This document shows, piece after piece, positions 1 to 9,412 of a DNA stretch of 64,000 nt; position 1 is the stretch's first letter; the number at the start of each line of letters is the position of its first letter. The notes below the pieces were generated by a model. The model did not search any database. It was not told where the DNA came from and worked only from the letters and a program-made list of their open reading frames with translations. The translations under genes and the position numbers were made by a program. Source of the DNA: Symbiodinium natans (Eukaryota; Sar; Dinophyceae; Suessiales; Symbiodiniaceae); NCBI GenBank assembly GCA_905221605.1, contig CAJNDS010001779.1, forward strand, positions 1,013,646 to 1,077,645. Reading direction: 5' to 3'.

Positions 1-60
1 GCTCACACAGCCACCAAGTAGGCAGTGTAGCGGAAAGGTTTGCTCCTGTGACCCTAGACC

Positions 61-172
61 ACGACCTGTCGCCGAAGCCCTAACAGAATGCCAAACCCTT
101 GACCCTCAACTCTAAACCCTAAACGCTAAACCCCAAAACCTAAACCCTAAACTCAAGGCTTCGGGGGGTGCC
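61..172 (-). repeat. Degenerate CCCTAAA array
   Basis: Interrupted CCCTAAA-type units with many one-base variants (CTAAACG, CCCCAAAA). The first 60 bases of the window are unique sequence with no supported feature. Confidence 0.85.
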
Positions 173-186
173 CAAATCCCTGACAA

Positions 187-245
187 CCTTTAGGGTTTAG
201 GGTTTAGGGGTTAGGGGTTAGGGTTTAGGGGCTAGGGTTCTAGGG
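187..245 (+). repeat. Short TTTAGGG array
   Basis: About seven TTTAGGG/GTTAGGG units, opposite in orientation to the array just upstream. A further 140 bp (246-387) is unique, without a convincing reading frame. Confidence 0.85.
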
Positions 246-387
246 CCTCGCATGAACTTTGCAGGAAAGACCCTGAAAACAATGGAGGTCAGGCCAAAGC
301 CCTAAAAGGTATGTCCACAATCGGGCCATGGCGGCTGGTGGCATTTCACGAAGCTTTTCCTAACTTTCACAGCTTTGGCGCCATATT

Positions 388-797
388 GCCCTAAACCCTA
401 AGAACCTAGGACCCTAAGACCCCAAGACCCTAAGACCCTAAAACCCTAAGACCCTAAAACCCCAAAACCCTGAAACCCTAAAACCCTAAGACCCTAAAAC
501 CCTAAAACCCTAAGACCCTAAGACCCTAAGACCCTAAAACCCTAAAACCCTAAAATCCTAAAATCCTAAAACCCTAAAACCCTAAAACCCTAAAACCCTC
601 AAACCCTAAACCCCTAAAACCCTAAAACCCTAAAACCCTAAAACCCTAAAACCCTAAAACCCTAAAACCCTAAAACCCTAAGACCCTAAAACCCTAAAAC
701 CCTCACCCTAAACCCCTAAAACCCTAAAACGCTGAAATCCTAACACCCTAAACCCTAAAACTCTAAAACCCTAAACCCTAAACCCTAAACCCTAAAG
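388..797 (-). repeat. CCCTAAAA octamer array
   Basis: About 400 bp dominated by the octamer CCCTAAAA (with CCCTAAGA variants) rather than the heptamer. The extra A is present in most units, so the variant spread within this array. Confidence 0.9.
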
Positions 798-865
798 CCT
801 GGAATCCCTGGTTTGGGTGCCCCCGCGGTGTCCGTGAGCAGAGACTGACTCGGCCTTTGCTTTGG

Positions 866-1050
866 GTTTAAGGGCTTATGGGGGTTTAGGGTTTAGGGAA
901 AGTTTGGGGTTTGGGGTTTAAGGTTTGGGGTTTAGGGTTTAGGGCTTGGGGTTTAGGGTTTAGGGCTTGGGGTTCAGGGTTTCGGGGTTAACTACGGGGT
1001 TTATGGCTTAGGGCTTGGGGTTTAGGGGTTTAGGGGTTTAGGAGTTGAGG
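866..1050 (+). repeat. TTTAGGG/TTTGGGG mixed array
   Basis: Mixed GTTTAGG and GTTTGGG units, preceded by about 65 bp of unique DNA. Confidence 0.85.
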
Positions 1051-1056
1051 GGTTAA

Positions 1057-1127
1057 GGCGAGATCTTCGAACTCAGCGCCCGGCGCGTCATTGAAGATGA
1101 GGGCACGGTCTCTGCACGAAAGTATAC
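1057..1127 (+). CDS. Exon-like coding fragment
   Basis: The island between a G array and a C array is open on the plus strand for 23 codons, reading GEIFELSARRVIEDEGTV and onward: charged and low in repeats, like real protein. No start or stop is visible. The family is not recognised. This is one of the few islands with a G array on its left and a C array on its right. Confidence 0.4.
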
Positions 1128-1236
1128 CCTAAACCCTAAACCCTAAACACTAAACCCTAAGCCCTAAACCCTAAACCCGAAACCCTAAACCCTAAACCCT
1201 AAACCTCCATGCTTCCCTAAACCCTAAACCCTAAAC
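1128..1236 (-). repeat. CCCTAAA array
   Basis: Mostly perfect CCCTAAA units with a short interruption near 1207-1214. Confidence 0.9.
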
Positions 1237-1330
1237 CGATTTCCGCCCACGCACCTGAAGTGCACGTGGTGCACCCTGGGTGGCGATCTTCCATCAGGGT
1301 CATAGCTTCGAACGTGCGATTGTTGCGCAG
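1237..1330 (-). CDS. Exon-like coding fragment with splice donor
   Basis: The minus strand is open through the whole island, reading LRNNRTFEAMTLMEDRHPGC and onward. A TCAG|GTGCGT motif near 1250 is a strong splice-donor match, which suggests a genomic exon end rather than a cDNA piece. It sits between a C array (left) and a perfect G array (right). The family is unknown. Confidence 0.5.
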
Positions 1331-1411
1331 GGTTTAGGGTTTAGGGTTTAGGGTTTAGGGTTTAGGGTTTAGGGTTTAGGGTTTAGGGTTTAGGGTTTAG
1401 GGTTTAGGGTT
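1331..1411 (+). repeat. Perfect TTTAGGG array
   Basis: Eleven essentially identical TTTAGGG units, uniform enough to suggest recent origin or homogenisation. Confidence 0.95.
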
Positions 1412-1567
1412 TGCCTTTGAAGCTCTGCATGCAAGGTCAAGGCTGCCACTTGGGCATCGTGGTGGCTCCTCGTAAACCATTCCTAAACCCTAAACCCTAA
1501 ACCCGTGCGGATCAGGGTTTAGGGTTCAGGGTGGGGTAAGTATGGCTGCAACGATCAGGGTTCAGGG

Positions 1568-1609
1568 TACCTATAACCCTACGTGTAAGTACCCATGGAC
1601 CTCCAAGTA
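1568..1609 (+). mobile_element. MITE family A, right end only
   Basis: Carries the family-A right terminus (AAGTACCCATGGACCTCCAAG). Sequence to its left has been replaced by TTTAGGG-like repeats at 1515-1567, so only one inverted terminus survives. Confidence 0.6.
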
Positions 1610-1694
1610 GCTACTTGTGAGCAAGCCGCTGCATCAAAAACCCACGTCTGGGCTTAGGGTGAGACATGGGGCAAGCTCAGAAAATGTGCCCATC

Positions 1695-1914
1695 TTAGGG
1701 CTTAGGGTTTAGTGCTTCGGGTTTAGGGTTTAGGGCTTGGGGTTTGGGGTTTGGGGTTTGGGGTTTGGGGTTTAGGGTTCAGGGTTTGGGGTTTGGGGTT
1801 TAGGGTTTAGGGTTTAGTTCTTGGGGTTTAGGGTTTGGGGTTTGGGGTTTAGGGTTTAGGGTTTGGGGTTTAGGGTTTAGGGTGTAGGGTTTAGGGTTTG
1901 GGGTTTAGGGTTTC
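1695..1914 (+). repeat. TTTAGGG/TTTGGGG array
   Basis: About 30 units in which TTTGGGG and TTTAGGG alternate in blocks. Confidence 0.9.
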
Positions 1915-2013
1915 GGCAGCCTGGGCCTCCCGACGCGTCTTTGGATTGCAGCGGCACCGCCAGCGATGCAATCGGGATGGGAGAAGCCTGCAGCTCCAGG
2001 GGTTTCTGATTGA
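1913..2013 (-). CDS. Exon-like coding fragment
   Basis: The minus strand is open throughout, reading NQKPLELQASPIPIASLAVP and onward. Both flanking arrays are TTTAGGG on +, so this island lacks the usual inverted flanks. Not recognised. Confidence 0.45.
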
Positions 2014-2015
2014 GT

Positions 2016-2104
2016 TCAGGGTTTAGGGTTTAGGGTTTAGGGCTTAGGGCTTAGGGCTCAGGGCTTAGGGCTTAGGGCTTGGGGCTTAGGGCTTAGGGCT
2101 CAGT
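2016..2104 (+). repeat. TTTAGGG to CTTAGGG array
   Basis: Begins as TTTAGGG and changes to CTTAGGG units at its right side. Confidence 0.85.
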
Positions 2105-2213
2105 GAAAGTCCCTTCACTGACCGTTGAGACGTACGTAGGGCCCAGGCGGGTTTCGCCTAGATCCTGGACTGCACTAACCCCTGCTTTATTCTAATTTGT
2201 TCCGCCGGCTAAG

Positions 2214-2264
2214 TGTTTAGGGTTTAGGGTTTAGGGTTCAGGGTTCAGGGTTCAGGGTTCATAG
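2214..2264 (+). repeat. Short TTTAGGG/TTCAGGG array
   Basis: Seven units, the last four being TTCAGGG. About 110 bp of unique sequence separates it from the previous array. Confidence 0.85.
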
Positions 2265-2276
2265 TTTGGGAGTATT

Positions 2277-2386
2277 GATGCCTCAGACTCTTTTGTGAGC
2301 GCGCACCGACCAATTTCAGGCACGCACCTCCCCTTCCCAGATCCACGTTTGCCAAAAAAAACAGCTAGATATCATGATAGGGTTTA
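2277..2386 (+). CDS. Possible exon-like fragment
   Basis: Open on + for about 36 codons (DASDSFVSAHRPISGTHLPF and onward) until the array supplies a stop. Weaker than other islands because of an A-rich end. Confidence 0.3.
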
Positions 2387-2480
2387 GGGTTTCGGGTTTA
2401 GGGTTTCGGGTTTAGGGTTTAGGGTTTAGGGTTTAGGGTTTAGGGTTTAGGGTTTAGGGTTTAGGGTTTAGGGTTTAGGG
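2380..2480 (+). repeat. TTTAGGG array
   Basis: Fourteen units, with TTTCGGG variants only at the left edge. Confidence 0.9.
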
Positions 2481-2661
2481 AAAGTACCTGTCCACAAAAT
2501 AGCCGTAACATAGACTTCCTGTTTTAGCAAAAGGACTCGCCCTGAACCCTAAACCCTAAGCGCTAAACCCTTTCTTGCAAGGTCCATCCCTTAAACGGGC
2601 CTTTCGAAAATGCCCACATATAAGCCAACATCGCAAGGAGGCAGCGCACCCAAGAATAGCG

Positions 2662-2789
2662 GTTTAGGGTTTGGGGTTTGGGGTTTGGGGTTGGGGTTTG
2701 GGGTTTAGGGTTTGGGGTTTGGGGTTTGGGGTTTGGGGTTTGGGGTTTGGGGTTTAGGTTTAGGGTTTGGGGGGGGGGGGGGGGGGGGG
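2662..2789 (+). repeat. TTTGGGG array ending in a 21-G tract
   Basis: TTTGGGG units run into an uninterrupted G homopolymer (2769-2789) at the junction with unique DNA. Confidence 0.9.
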
Positions 2790-2861
2790 CGTACCTGAAG
2801 CAACACAGACAGCCCTTCGGCCGAAATTGATATGACGCGAACCAACCCTCAAGCCTCTGGC

Positions 2862-2966
2862 CCTAAACCTTAAACCGTAAACCCAAAACCCATAAACCCC
2901 TAAACCCATAAACCCATAAAGCCATAAAGCCATACGCCCATAAACCCACAAGCCCCAAACCCTAGG
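2862..2966 (-). repeat. Degenerate CCCTAAA/CCCATAAA array
   Basis: Units drift to CCCATAAA and GCCATAAA. Confidence 0.8.
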
Positions 2967-3036
2967 ATCCATTTCAAGGCTCTCTACGACAGCCCGAAGC
3001 ATCTAGGCAAAATTGGACTTCCTTGACATCTCCCGA

Positions 3037-3187
3037 GGGGCTTAGGGCTTAGGGCTTAGGGTTTTGGGATTAGGGATTGGGGCTTAGTAGGGTTTGGGGT
3101 TAGGGTTTAGGGTTTTGGGTGTTGGGTGTTAGGGTGTAGGGTGTTAGGGTGTTAGGGATTAGGGTCTAGGGTCTATAGGGCTTAGGA
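3037..3187 (+). repeat. Degenerate TTAGGG-like array
   Basis: Mixture of CTTAGGG, GTGTTAGGG and related units. Confidence 0.75.
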
Positions 3188-3278
3188 TGCCTCTGGCTCT
3201 ACCCCTCCTCCTGAACACCATCGCAGACAAGCGGCGAGAAGGAGCCAGAGCATGCTACATGTAAACCTCGGCTGTGCG

Positions 3279-3366
3279 GGTTTGGGGTTTAGGGTTTAGG
3301 GTTTAGGGTTTAGGGTTTAGGGTGTAGGGTTTAGGGTTTGGGGTTTGGGGTTTTGGGTTTAGGGTT
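3279..3366 (+). repeat. TTTAGGG array
   Basis: Five perfect units followed by TTTGGGG variants. The 90 bp upstream (3188-3278) is unique. Confidence 0.9.
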
Positions 3367-3480
3367 CATCGGATTTCGAGGGTGCAGGCTTTTGGGCGCT
3401 CCACAAAAGAGCCCGAGGTGCAGGGAGGGCCTTTTCAGGACGAAGTTGCCCCTGTAAAATCTTGGGAGCTCCTTTCTTGA
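3367..3480 (+). CDS. Exon-like terminal fragment with TGA stop
   Basis: A 38-codon open frame (HRISRVQAFGRSTKEPEVQG and onward) ends in WELLS and TGA at 3478-3480. It is bounded on both sides by TTTAGGG arrays. The stop is just before the array, as expected for a terminal coding exon. Family unknown. Confidence 0.45.
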   Translation, partial: HRISRVQAFGRSTKEPEVQGGPFQDEVAPVKSWELLS

Positions 3481-3556
3481 GGGTTTAGGGTTTAGGGTTT
3501 AGGGTTTAGGGTTTAGGGTTTAGGGTTTAGGGTTTAGGGTTTAGGGTTTAGGGTTA
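3481..3556 (+). repeat. Perfect TTTAGGG array
   Basis: Ten to eleven identical units. The next 235 bp (3557-3795) is unique and holds two short opposing ORFs, neither convincing. Confidence 0.95.
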
Positions 3557-3795
3557 TACTAACGATCCTAACACCTCGGATACTGATCACAAACCAACAC
3601 CTGCATCATGCCAGTCACACCGAAATATCCATGGTACTGAGGGACAAGCAGAGTAGCCAGAATACTAGTAACAATAGCCAAAAGAAGGTCTCCAAGCAGT
3701 CGATCCCACATGCCAGCACAGCACGGCATGTGCTCATCCCTTGCATGTGTCCGACCAAACAGAACCTTCCAGGGTTGATTCAAAGGCTGCAGGGT

Positions 3796-4508
3796 GTAGG
3801 GCTTGGGGCACCCGACAGCCCATGTTGCCCCCTAAGCCCCTAAACCCCTAACCCCTCCCTAAACCCCTAAACCCCTAAACCCCTAAACCCCTAAACCGCT
3901 AAACCCCTAAACCCCTGAACCCCTAGACCCCTAAACCCCTAAACCCCTAAACCCCTAAACCCCTAAACCCCTAAACCCGTAGACCCCTAAACCCCTCAAC
4001 CCCTCAACCCCTCAACCCCTCAACCCCTCAACCCCTCAACCCCTCAACCCCCTCAACCCCCTCAACCCTTCAACCCCTCAACCCCCTCAACCCCTCAACC
4101 CCTCGATCCCCTCAACCCCTCAACCCCCTCAACCCCTCAACCCCCCTCCTCAACCCTTCAACCCCTTAACCCATCAACCCCTAAACCCTAAACCCTAAAC
4201 CCGAGACTCTAAACCCTAAACCTAAACCCTAAACCCTAAACCCTCAACCCCTCAACCCCTCAACCCCTCAACCCCTCAACCCCTCAACCCCTCAACCCCT
4301 AAACCCCTAAACCCCTAAACCCCTAAACCCCCAAACCCTAAACCCCTAAACCTCTAAACCCCTAAACCCCTAAACCCCTAAACCCCTAAGTCCCAAGCCG
4401 ACAGCACTAAGACCTAAGCCCTAAACCCTAAGCCCCAAACCCTAAACCCTGAACCCTAAGCCTAAACCCTAAACCCTGAACCCTAAGCCCTAAACCCTAA
4501 ACCCTAGC
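3796..4508 (-). repeat. Large CCCCTAAA / CCCCTCAA octamer array
   Basis: About 700 bp organised in blocks: CCCCTAAA octamers, then CCCCTCAA octamers (about 3990-4180 and 4240-4300), then CCCCTAAA, then ordinary CCCTAAA. The blocks look like separate amplifications of variant units. Confidence 0.95.
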
Positions 4509-4612
4509 CCATCGGAACTCTGAACACTACTCCCAACAATGTACCCAGACCACGCCAAGAAGCAGCCGGGGATCCATTCCTTAGCAAAAACTTTCCGCTG
4601 GTCATGCTTGAG
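4505..4612 (-). CDS. Exon-like coding fragment
   Basis: Minus strand open through the island (LKHDQRKVFAKEWIPGCFLA and onward), with a mixed, protein-like composition including a short hydrophobic run. C arrays lie on both sides. Family unknown. Confidence 0.5.
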
Positions 4613-4671
4613 CCCTAAACCCTAAACCCTAGACCCTAGACCCTAAACCCTAAACCCTAAACCCCAAACCC
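4613..4671 (-). repeat. CCCTAAA array
   Basis: Eight units including CCCTAGA variants. Confidence 0.9.
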
Positions 4672-4758
4672 ATCGGCCTTGGCATGAGGAGGCTCGGGGA
4701 GCTGTTTGGGCTTCCTTTCCATGAGTCACGGGTCCTGCATGCTCGGCCTACACCCCTG
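4672..4758 (+). CDS. Exon-like coding fragment
   Basis: Plus strand open for 29 codons (IGLGMRRLGELFGLPFHESR and onward). A CTG|GTATCC donor-like sequence follows directly. Flanked by C arrays on both sides. Not recognised. Confidence 0.5.
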
Positions 4759-4763
4759 GTATC

Positions 4764-4842
4764 CCTAAACTCGAAACCCTAAACCCTAAACCCTAAACCC
4801 TAAACCCTAAACCCTAAACCCAAACCCTAAACCCTAAGCCAT
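4764..4842 (-). repeat. CCCTAAA array
   Basis: Ten mostly perfect units. The 235 bp to its right is unique and includes a 12-G tract at about 4999-5010. Confidence 0.9.
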
Positions 4843-5078
4843 AAACAGTATACCATCATACAAGAAGGAACACATCCAAAACCCTTACTTAGGACGGCCG
4901 TCCCAAACCCCAAGCCAAAGCCGAAAGGTGTTTTGTTCTCAGCGATGTTTGTTGTTGATGCTAGTCGGGTGTTGGGGATTCATGTCTTTTTTCTGGAGGG
5001 GGGGGGGGGGCGCTTCAGGCGCTTTAGAACGGAGGATTATGAGGGTTACCCCGGCTAGAACGGCCCGTATAGGAGTTC

Positions 5079-5187
5079 AAACCCTAAACCCTAAACCCTA
5101 AGCCCCAAACCCTAAACCCTAAACCCTAAACCCCGAACCCCAAACCCTAAACCCTAAACCCTATAACCCTATAAACCCTAAACCCTT
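5079..5187 (-). repeat. CCCTAAA array
   Basis: Includes CCCCGAA and CCCTATAA variants at its right end. Confidence 0.85.
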
Positions 5188-5282
5188 AGTGAGGTTTTGG
5201 GGGATTGAGCCCAAGCACCGGCTGACGAGGCCTGCAAGGTAGGGGGTCACAGCCCAGCCTCAGAGAGGGGGAGGGAAGTCGA

Positions 5283-5620
5283 GGGTTTAGGGTTTAGGGT
5301 TTGGGGTTTAGGGTTTAGGGTTGAGGGTTTAGGGTTTGGGGTTTCGGGTTTAGGGTTTGGGGTTTAGGGTTTAGGGTTTGGGGTTTTGAGTTTAGGGCTT
5401 GGGATTGGGGTTTTGAGTCTTGTGCTTAGGGTTGGGGTTTCGGGTTAGGGTTTAGGGTTTGGGGTTTAGGGTTTGGGGTGTCGGGTCTTGAGTTTAGGGT
5501 TTGGGGTGTGGGGCTTACGGTCAGGGGTTTAGGGTTTGGGGTTTGGGGTTTGGGATTTAGGGTTTTGAGTTTAGGGTTTGGGGTTTAGGGTGTATGGTTT
5601 CGGGTTCGGGGCTAAGGGCT
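5283..5620 (+). repeat. Long mixed TTTAGGG/TTTGGGG array
   Basis: About 340 bp of degenerate G-rich units. The flanking 5188-5282 and 5621-5766 segments are unique with no supported gene. Confidence 0.85.
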
Positions 5621-5766
5621 CAGCATTTGCTTGTTGCAGGGTGGAAGAAGGCATGTGTAGCAAATCATGTCCAAACTTCAGGCCGCCATGTCCATAGAAT
5701 CTCCAAAAGGACAACCAATATGAATGCTCACCGCAACTTCGAAAGCCGGATGAAATTCACTCACCA

Positions 5767-5890
5767 AGACCCTAAACCCTAAACGCTAACCCCTAAGCCC
5801 CAAACCCCAAACCCTAAACCCTAAACCCTAAACCCTAAACCCTAGCCCTAAACCCTAGCCCTAACCCTAAACCCTAAACCCTAAACCCTT
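5767..5890 (-). repeat. CCCTAAA array
   Basis: About 16 units. The 120-bp island to its right ends at a two-unit TTTAGGG stub (6011-6030). Confidence 0.9.
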
Positions 5891-6134
5891 CCTGTTCATG
5901 CGCTCTGCGAGGCCCCGGCGCAGCAGCTATTCGCAGAACTGCGGCCGAGCCCACATGGCGCACTGAGCCCCATGTCTGCGGACCGCTCGTACCAGAACAC
6001 CAACCACATGGGTTTAGGGTTTAGGGTTTGCTGTGATAGGGCGTAGATGCTGTGAAGGTTAGGTTTCGGAACATGCTCGAAAGCTTCGTGAGGTGCGAAA
6101 AGCAGCATTGGCCCGATTGTGGAGGGCCATCTAA

Positions 6135-6265
6135 CACTTTTCCAGGGGAGGGCCAGGAAGGGGCAGGAAGGTCCAAGGCGCAGATCCATGGCCAGAGGGC
6201 CAGAACGGGTCAGGGCCAGGGGGGTCAGGGCGGCCAGGGAGGGCCAGGGCGGGCAAGGGGTAGGG
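6135..6265 (+). repeat. GGGCCAGG-type low-complexity tract
   Basis: G-rich sequence built from GGGCCAGG and GGTCAGGG words. It creates long overlapping ORFs on both strands that are not credible proteins. It resembles the much longer GGGCCA repeat near 30.5-31.0 kb. Confidence 0.6.
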
Positions 6266-6481
6266 GGGCCAAGGAAAGAAACTGCAGAAAAAAACACACT
6301 CTGGACCAGCCTGAAGCTCCCTGGTCCCTGCACACGCTGCGGCGAGGGGGTCCGGGTGCTCCTGCCCTGGGGCCCTGGGGGTACCCCGCCGAGAATGCAG
6401 GAGGCGGGCAGGTCGACTTTCGCCATAGCTCGAAGGGCTTAAGCGCCGCCCCCCTTCTGTAGGGGGGCCTAGGCCCTGAGT

Positions 6482-6545
6482 TTAGGGTTTAGGGGTTTAG
6501 GGGTTTTGGGGTTTAGGCTTTAGGGTGTTGGGGGTTTAGGGATGT
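6482..6545 (+). repeat. Short degenerate TTTAGGG array
   Basis: TTTAGGGG and TTTTGGGG units. The following stretch to 6720 resembles the family-E elements near 21.9 kb (CATTGGGGTCCTTACTCT word). Confidence 0.7.
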
Positions 6546-6732
6546 TGGGGGATGCCTCATTGGGGTCCTTACTCTGAGGAAGCCCGAATACTTGGGGGAT
6601 CTCAATTATAGGGGTCGCCTTATGTTCGTAAACCCCCCACACATGGGTATTTCCGAAAGCATGCGTTCCCCAACCGCACCCCAAGATGCGAAACAGATCA
6701 TGGGTAAGTGTAGCCCTCATTGAGTGAAGAAT

Positions 6733-6846
6733 CCTAAACCCTAAACCCTAAACCCTAAAACCTAAACCCTAAACCCTAAACCCTAAACCCTAAACCCTAA
6801 ACCCTAAACCCTAAACCCTAAACCCTAAACCCTAAACCCTAAACCT
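6733..6846 (-). repeat. Near-perfect CCCTAAA array
   Basis: Sixteen units with a single deletion. It pairs with the G array at 6985 across a 138-bp unique island. Confidence 0.95.
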
Positions 6847-6984
6847 TCCTTTTTGTCCCAAAGAAAGGAACCCCTGAGGCCCGGCCTTTCGAGCTCTGTG
6901 GGGTCCCCAACAGCTGAGACCTAAAGATTCCTCGATGGATGCCCAGACATCAGACAAGCCTAAAGCTTTGAAGCTCAAAAGTCG

Positions 6985-7170
6985 GCGTTTAGGGTTTAGG
7001 GTTTAGGGTTTAGGGCTACGGGTTTAGGGTTTAAGATTTGGGGTTTGGGGTTTAGGGTTTGGGGTTTGGGGCTTGGGGTTTGGGGTTTGGGGTTTGGGGT
7101 GTGGGGTGTGGGGTGTGGGGTGTGGGGTTGGGGGTTTGGGGTTTGGGGTTTGGGGGCTTGGGGTTTGGGG
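6985..7170 (+). repeat. TTTAGGG to TTTGGGG/TGTGGGG array
   Basis: Perfect units at the left, then TTTGGGG, with four TGTGGGG units at about 7098-7127. Confidence 0.9.
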
Positions 7171-7406
7171 GTCGAAAATGAATTCTAATGGGGCTTCGGG
7201 GGTACATTCCTCTATCGCTGGGGGATGTTGGAGGTGACCTGCCAGGTGGCTAAGGTGGCTGGTAATCATTGAGGGTTCCAGCTAGCCGCACAGTGCCCAC
7301 GAAGTCTTTTAACGCCCATACCATGCGAGGAGCACCCTCTGCAAAGAGTTTGAGGCTGGTAAGCCATGCACTTGACTGCTGCAGGTGTGGCAGTTCCCAG
7401 ACCTCT

Positions 7407-7516
7407 GGGAGGATCCAAAAAGTAGAATCCCCAAATAGTACCGTATACTACTGTTGGGTCATTCCCAGGAACCCTTAAGGCGATCTACTTTTTGGATCTA
7501 CTTTTTGGATCCCCCC
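7407..7516. mobile_element. Short foldback (MITE-like) element
   Basis: Left arm GGGAGGATCCAAAAAGTAGA is repeated inverted at the right end (TCTACTTTTTGGATCCCCCC), with an extra internal copy of TCTACTTTTTGGATC. The element is 110 bp, has no coding capacity and would be mobilised only in trans. The surrounding 7171-7647 sequence holds no supported gene. Confidence 0.6.
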
Positions 7517-7647
7517 AGGGATTCCGTTAGTGTGGCACGGCATGTGGTCATCTGGTGGCTTTCATCTTGTATCTGTTCTGCTACAAAGGACTATCGATTG
7601 CTGCATCTTCTCCTGCACCAGCCATACAGCTCCCAAGAGCTGCCTCT

Positions 7648-7789
7648 ACTTGAAGGATCATGGTACTTATTAACCAATCATACCTGTACTTGTAACCCAC
7701 TTATAAGCCCCTTAAGTGCCCAACAAGGGTTATAAGTACAGTTCTAAGTCCAGTCATACTTGGTTCATAGGTACCATGAACCTCCAAGT
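7648..7789. mobile_element. MITE family A, complete copy
   Basis: 142 bp between inverted ends: ACTTGAAGGATCATGGTAC on the left and GTACCATGAACCTCCAAGT on the right. The interior carries the family words CTTATAAGCCCCTTAAGTGC and TTATAAGTACAGTT. Other copies lie at 25.13, 25.63, 49.54 and 54.38 kb. Non-coding. Confidence 0.75.
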
Positions 7790-7944
7790 ACTCTTGAAAA
7801 CAAGTGGAAGACAGGGCAGCAGTGATTGTGTGGGCATTGCTGCGAAAACTTGGCAAGTGCGCTCATTCTCCAATGCCCTGCCACTCATCTTGAACCACAA
7901 AGACTGAACTTACAATCCTGAGCAATAATTGACATGGGGCAAGT

Positions 7945-8020
7945 GGGTTTAGGGTTTAGGGTTTAGGGTTTAGGGTTTAGGGTTTAGGGTTTAGGGTTTA
8001 GGGTTTAGGGTTTAGGGTTA
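7945..8020 (+). repeat. Perfect TTTAGGG array between inverted flanks
   Basis: About eleven identical units. AATTGACATGG at 7927-7937 and CCATGTTGTCAATT at 8021-8034 form an imperfect inverted pair around the array. Confidence 0.9.
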
Positions 8021-8266
8021 CCATGTTGTCAATTCTAATGCTTCCCCTGTCAGGCGAAGAAACCTTTGGAGCGCACCAGCCATAGGACGCCCAGAATCAA
8101 TCTCATTTAATGAGTATGGGCTGCGTCCTGCATAAGCCTTCTGCAGCCGCTGCAAGGCCTTCTGGCTCAAAGAGCGCTGCTAGTCTTCACCTACAACTAC
8201 AATCTCTCACGGGGGCTCGCAGGCTCCTCTGCCTTGTGAAAATAGTCGCCCCGTAACCGCTTCAAG

Positions 8267-8680
8267 TCACGAGAGAGCAGCCGCAGTCATCGAAGCTAAT
8301 GCCAAAGCGAGTCGAGCTTCCGCACAGTGGGCCGCATCCACGGTAACGTGGCTGTGACCCTCGTGGTCGTCGGGGCCGTCGTGGCCGTCGTGCCCGTCGT
8401 GGCCGCCGTGGTCGTGACCGCCACAGGGGTGGTGGAACAGGGGAGGGCGCTCAGTGGGGCAGTGTCCGCAAGTACGCATGCACTCGGCGGTCGTGTTGAA
8501 GAGCCCGAACCCGGAGATGGAGGCCAGCTCCCCACAGGGATGGCTCGCGATGGCCGTGGAACACTTGCAGTTGAGGTCGCCCCCCAGCGTGTGACAGAAG
8601 CTGCTGGTGGGCAGGGTATCTTCGCAGAGTGGCGGCGGCTGGGTGGGCTGCATGGCTCCACAGTCTTGGCAGGTGGCCTT
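8267..8680 (-). CDS. Cys-rich, His-rich terminal coding exon
   Basis: Minus-strand frame of about 135 codons ending in a stop at 8267. The first half is cysteine-rich, with CQDC near its start, then single Cys, CKC, HPC and a final CMRTCGHC; this spacing recalls small disulfide-rich ShKT-like modules found in secreted proteins. The second half has an Asp/His/Gly run (HGGHDGHDGHDG) that could bind metal ions, followed by an Ala-rich tail. An AG|GCC acceptor-like border lies near 8680. No upstream exon or signal peptide is visible, so location is inferred only from the cysteines. Opposite-strand ORFs here are shadows. Confidence 0.5.
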   Translation of the reverse strand, partial: KATCQDCGAMQPTQPPPLCEDTLPTSSFCHTLGGDLNCKCSTAIASHPCGELASISGFGLFNTTAECMRTCGHCPTERPPLFHHPCGGHDHGGHDGHDGHDGPDDHEGHSHVTVDAAHCAEARLALALASMTAAALS

Positions 8681-8699
8681 GGATCAAGGGACTCAAGGA

Positions 8700-9139
8700 G
8701 GGACCCTTTTTAGGGACCTTAGGGATTCTTTAGGGGGCTATTTCGGGGCTACTTGGGTATTTGGGACTATATGGGGTTATATAGGGCAATAAGATTAACA
8801 CGCGTCCCGCCTTATACCCCTGAATTGGATGTCTTGGATGTCCCAACGCCCTGACAAGTCACCAAACATAGCGTCGCAAGCTCCAACAACCGAAAATGCT
8901 CACGATGCCATGGGACTCCGCCCGCCGGTAGGAGTAGGGAAGGTCGGTGGTGGGGTGGCGGGGGGAGAATGGACCCTGTAAACTATGGAATCTCTGCATG
9001 TATGTCTGGACTGACCCTGAAACCCGACGCGCAGCGCTGAAAACTACACTGACCCTCCAGAACCCAGCTCTTATTCGGGCCCATGCGCCTCCACATAAAG
9101 GGTCGTCCGAGAAGCACACGAGAAACACTCCCCTATAGG
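8700..9139. other. Unique sequence without supported gene
   Basis: Contains a TTTTTAGGGACCTTAGGG tract at its left and two overlapping opposing ORFs of under 90 codons that look like shadows. No splice-bounded exon could be defended. Confidence 0.4.
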
Positions 9140-9285
9140 GGGGTTTATATACCCTAAACCCGATAGCTTAAACTCAAAACCCTGAACTCTAAAACCTCAA
9201 CCCTAAGCCCACACCCGTAGACTACCAACCCCGAAGCCCTCAAAACCCTCAGCCCCCTAAACCCGCAAAAGAAACCCGCCAACCA
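9140..9285 (-). repeat. Very degenerate CCCTAAA array
   Basis: Units such as CTCAAAACC and CCCCTAAACC, diverged enough to suggest an old array. Confidence 0.65.
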
Positions 9286-9412
9286 CTCCAACCGCTCCAG
9301 ATATCAGAGTCTTCTCAATGAGACTAAACAGAAGTGCGCATAAAAGCAGCATCTGTGCAACAGACTAATTGCATCGGATCATGTGGTTTCGTGGCTAGGA
9401 CTCGGAAACAAA

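Noticed and set aside
1-800. True chromosome end at the window start
   Set aside because: Arrays are short, degenerate, in both orientations and surrounded by unique DNA; they are interstitial, not a terminal telomere.
5896-6462. Overlapping ORFs of 107-176 codons on both strands
   Set aside because: GGGCCAGG-type low complexity keeps several frames open at once; none has exon-like composition throughout.
8282-8660. Reading the Cys-rich exon as a toxin gene
   Set aside because: ShKT-like cysteine spacing is common in ordinary secreted enzymes and adhesion proteins; nothing here indicates toxicity.
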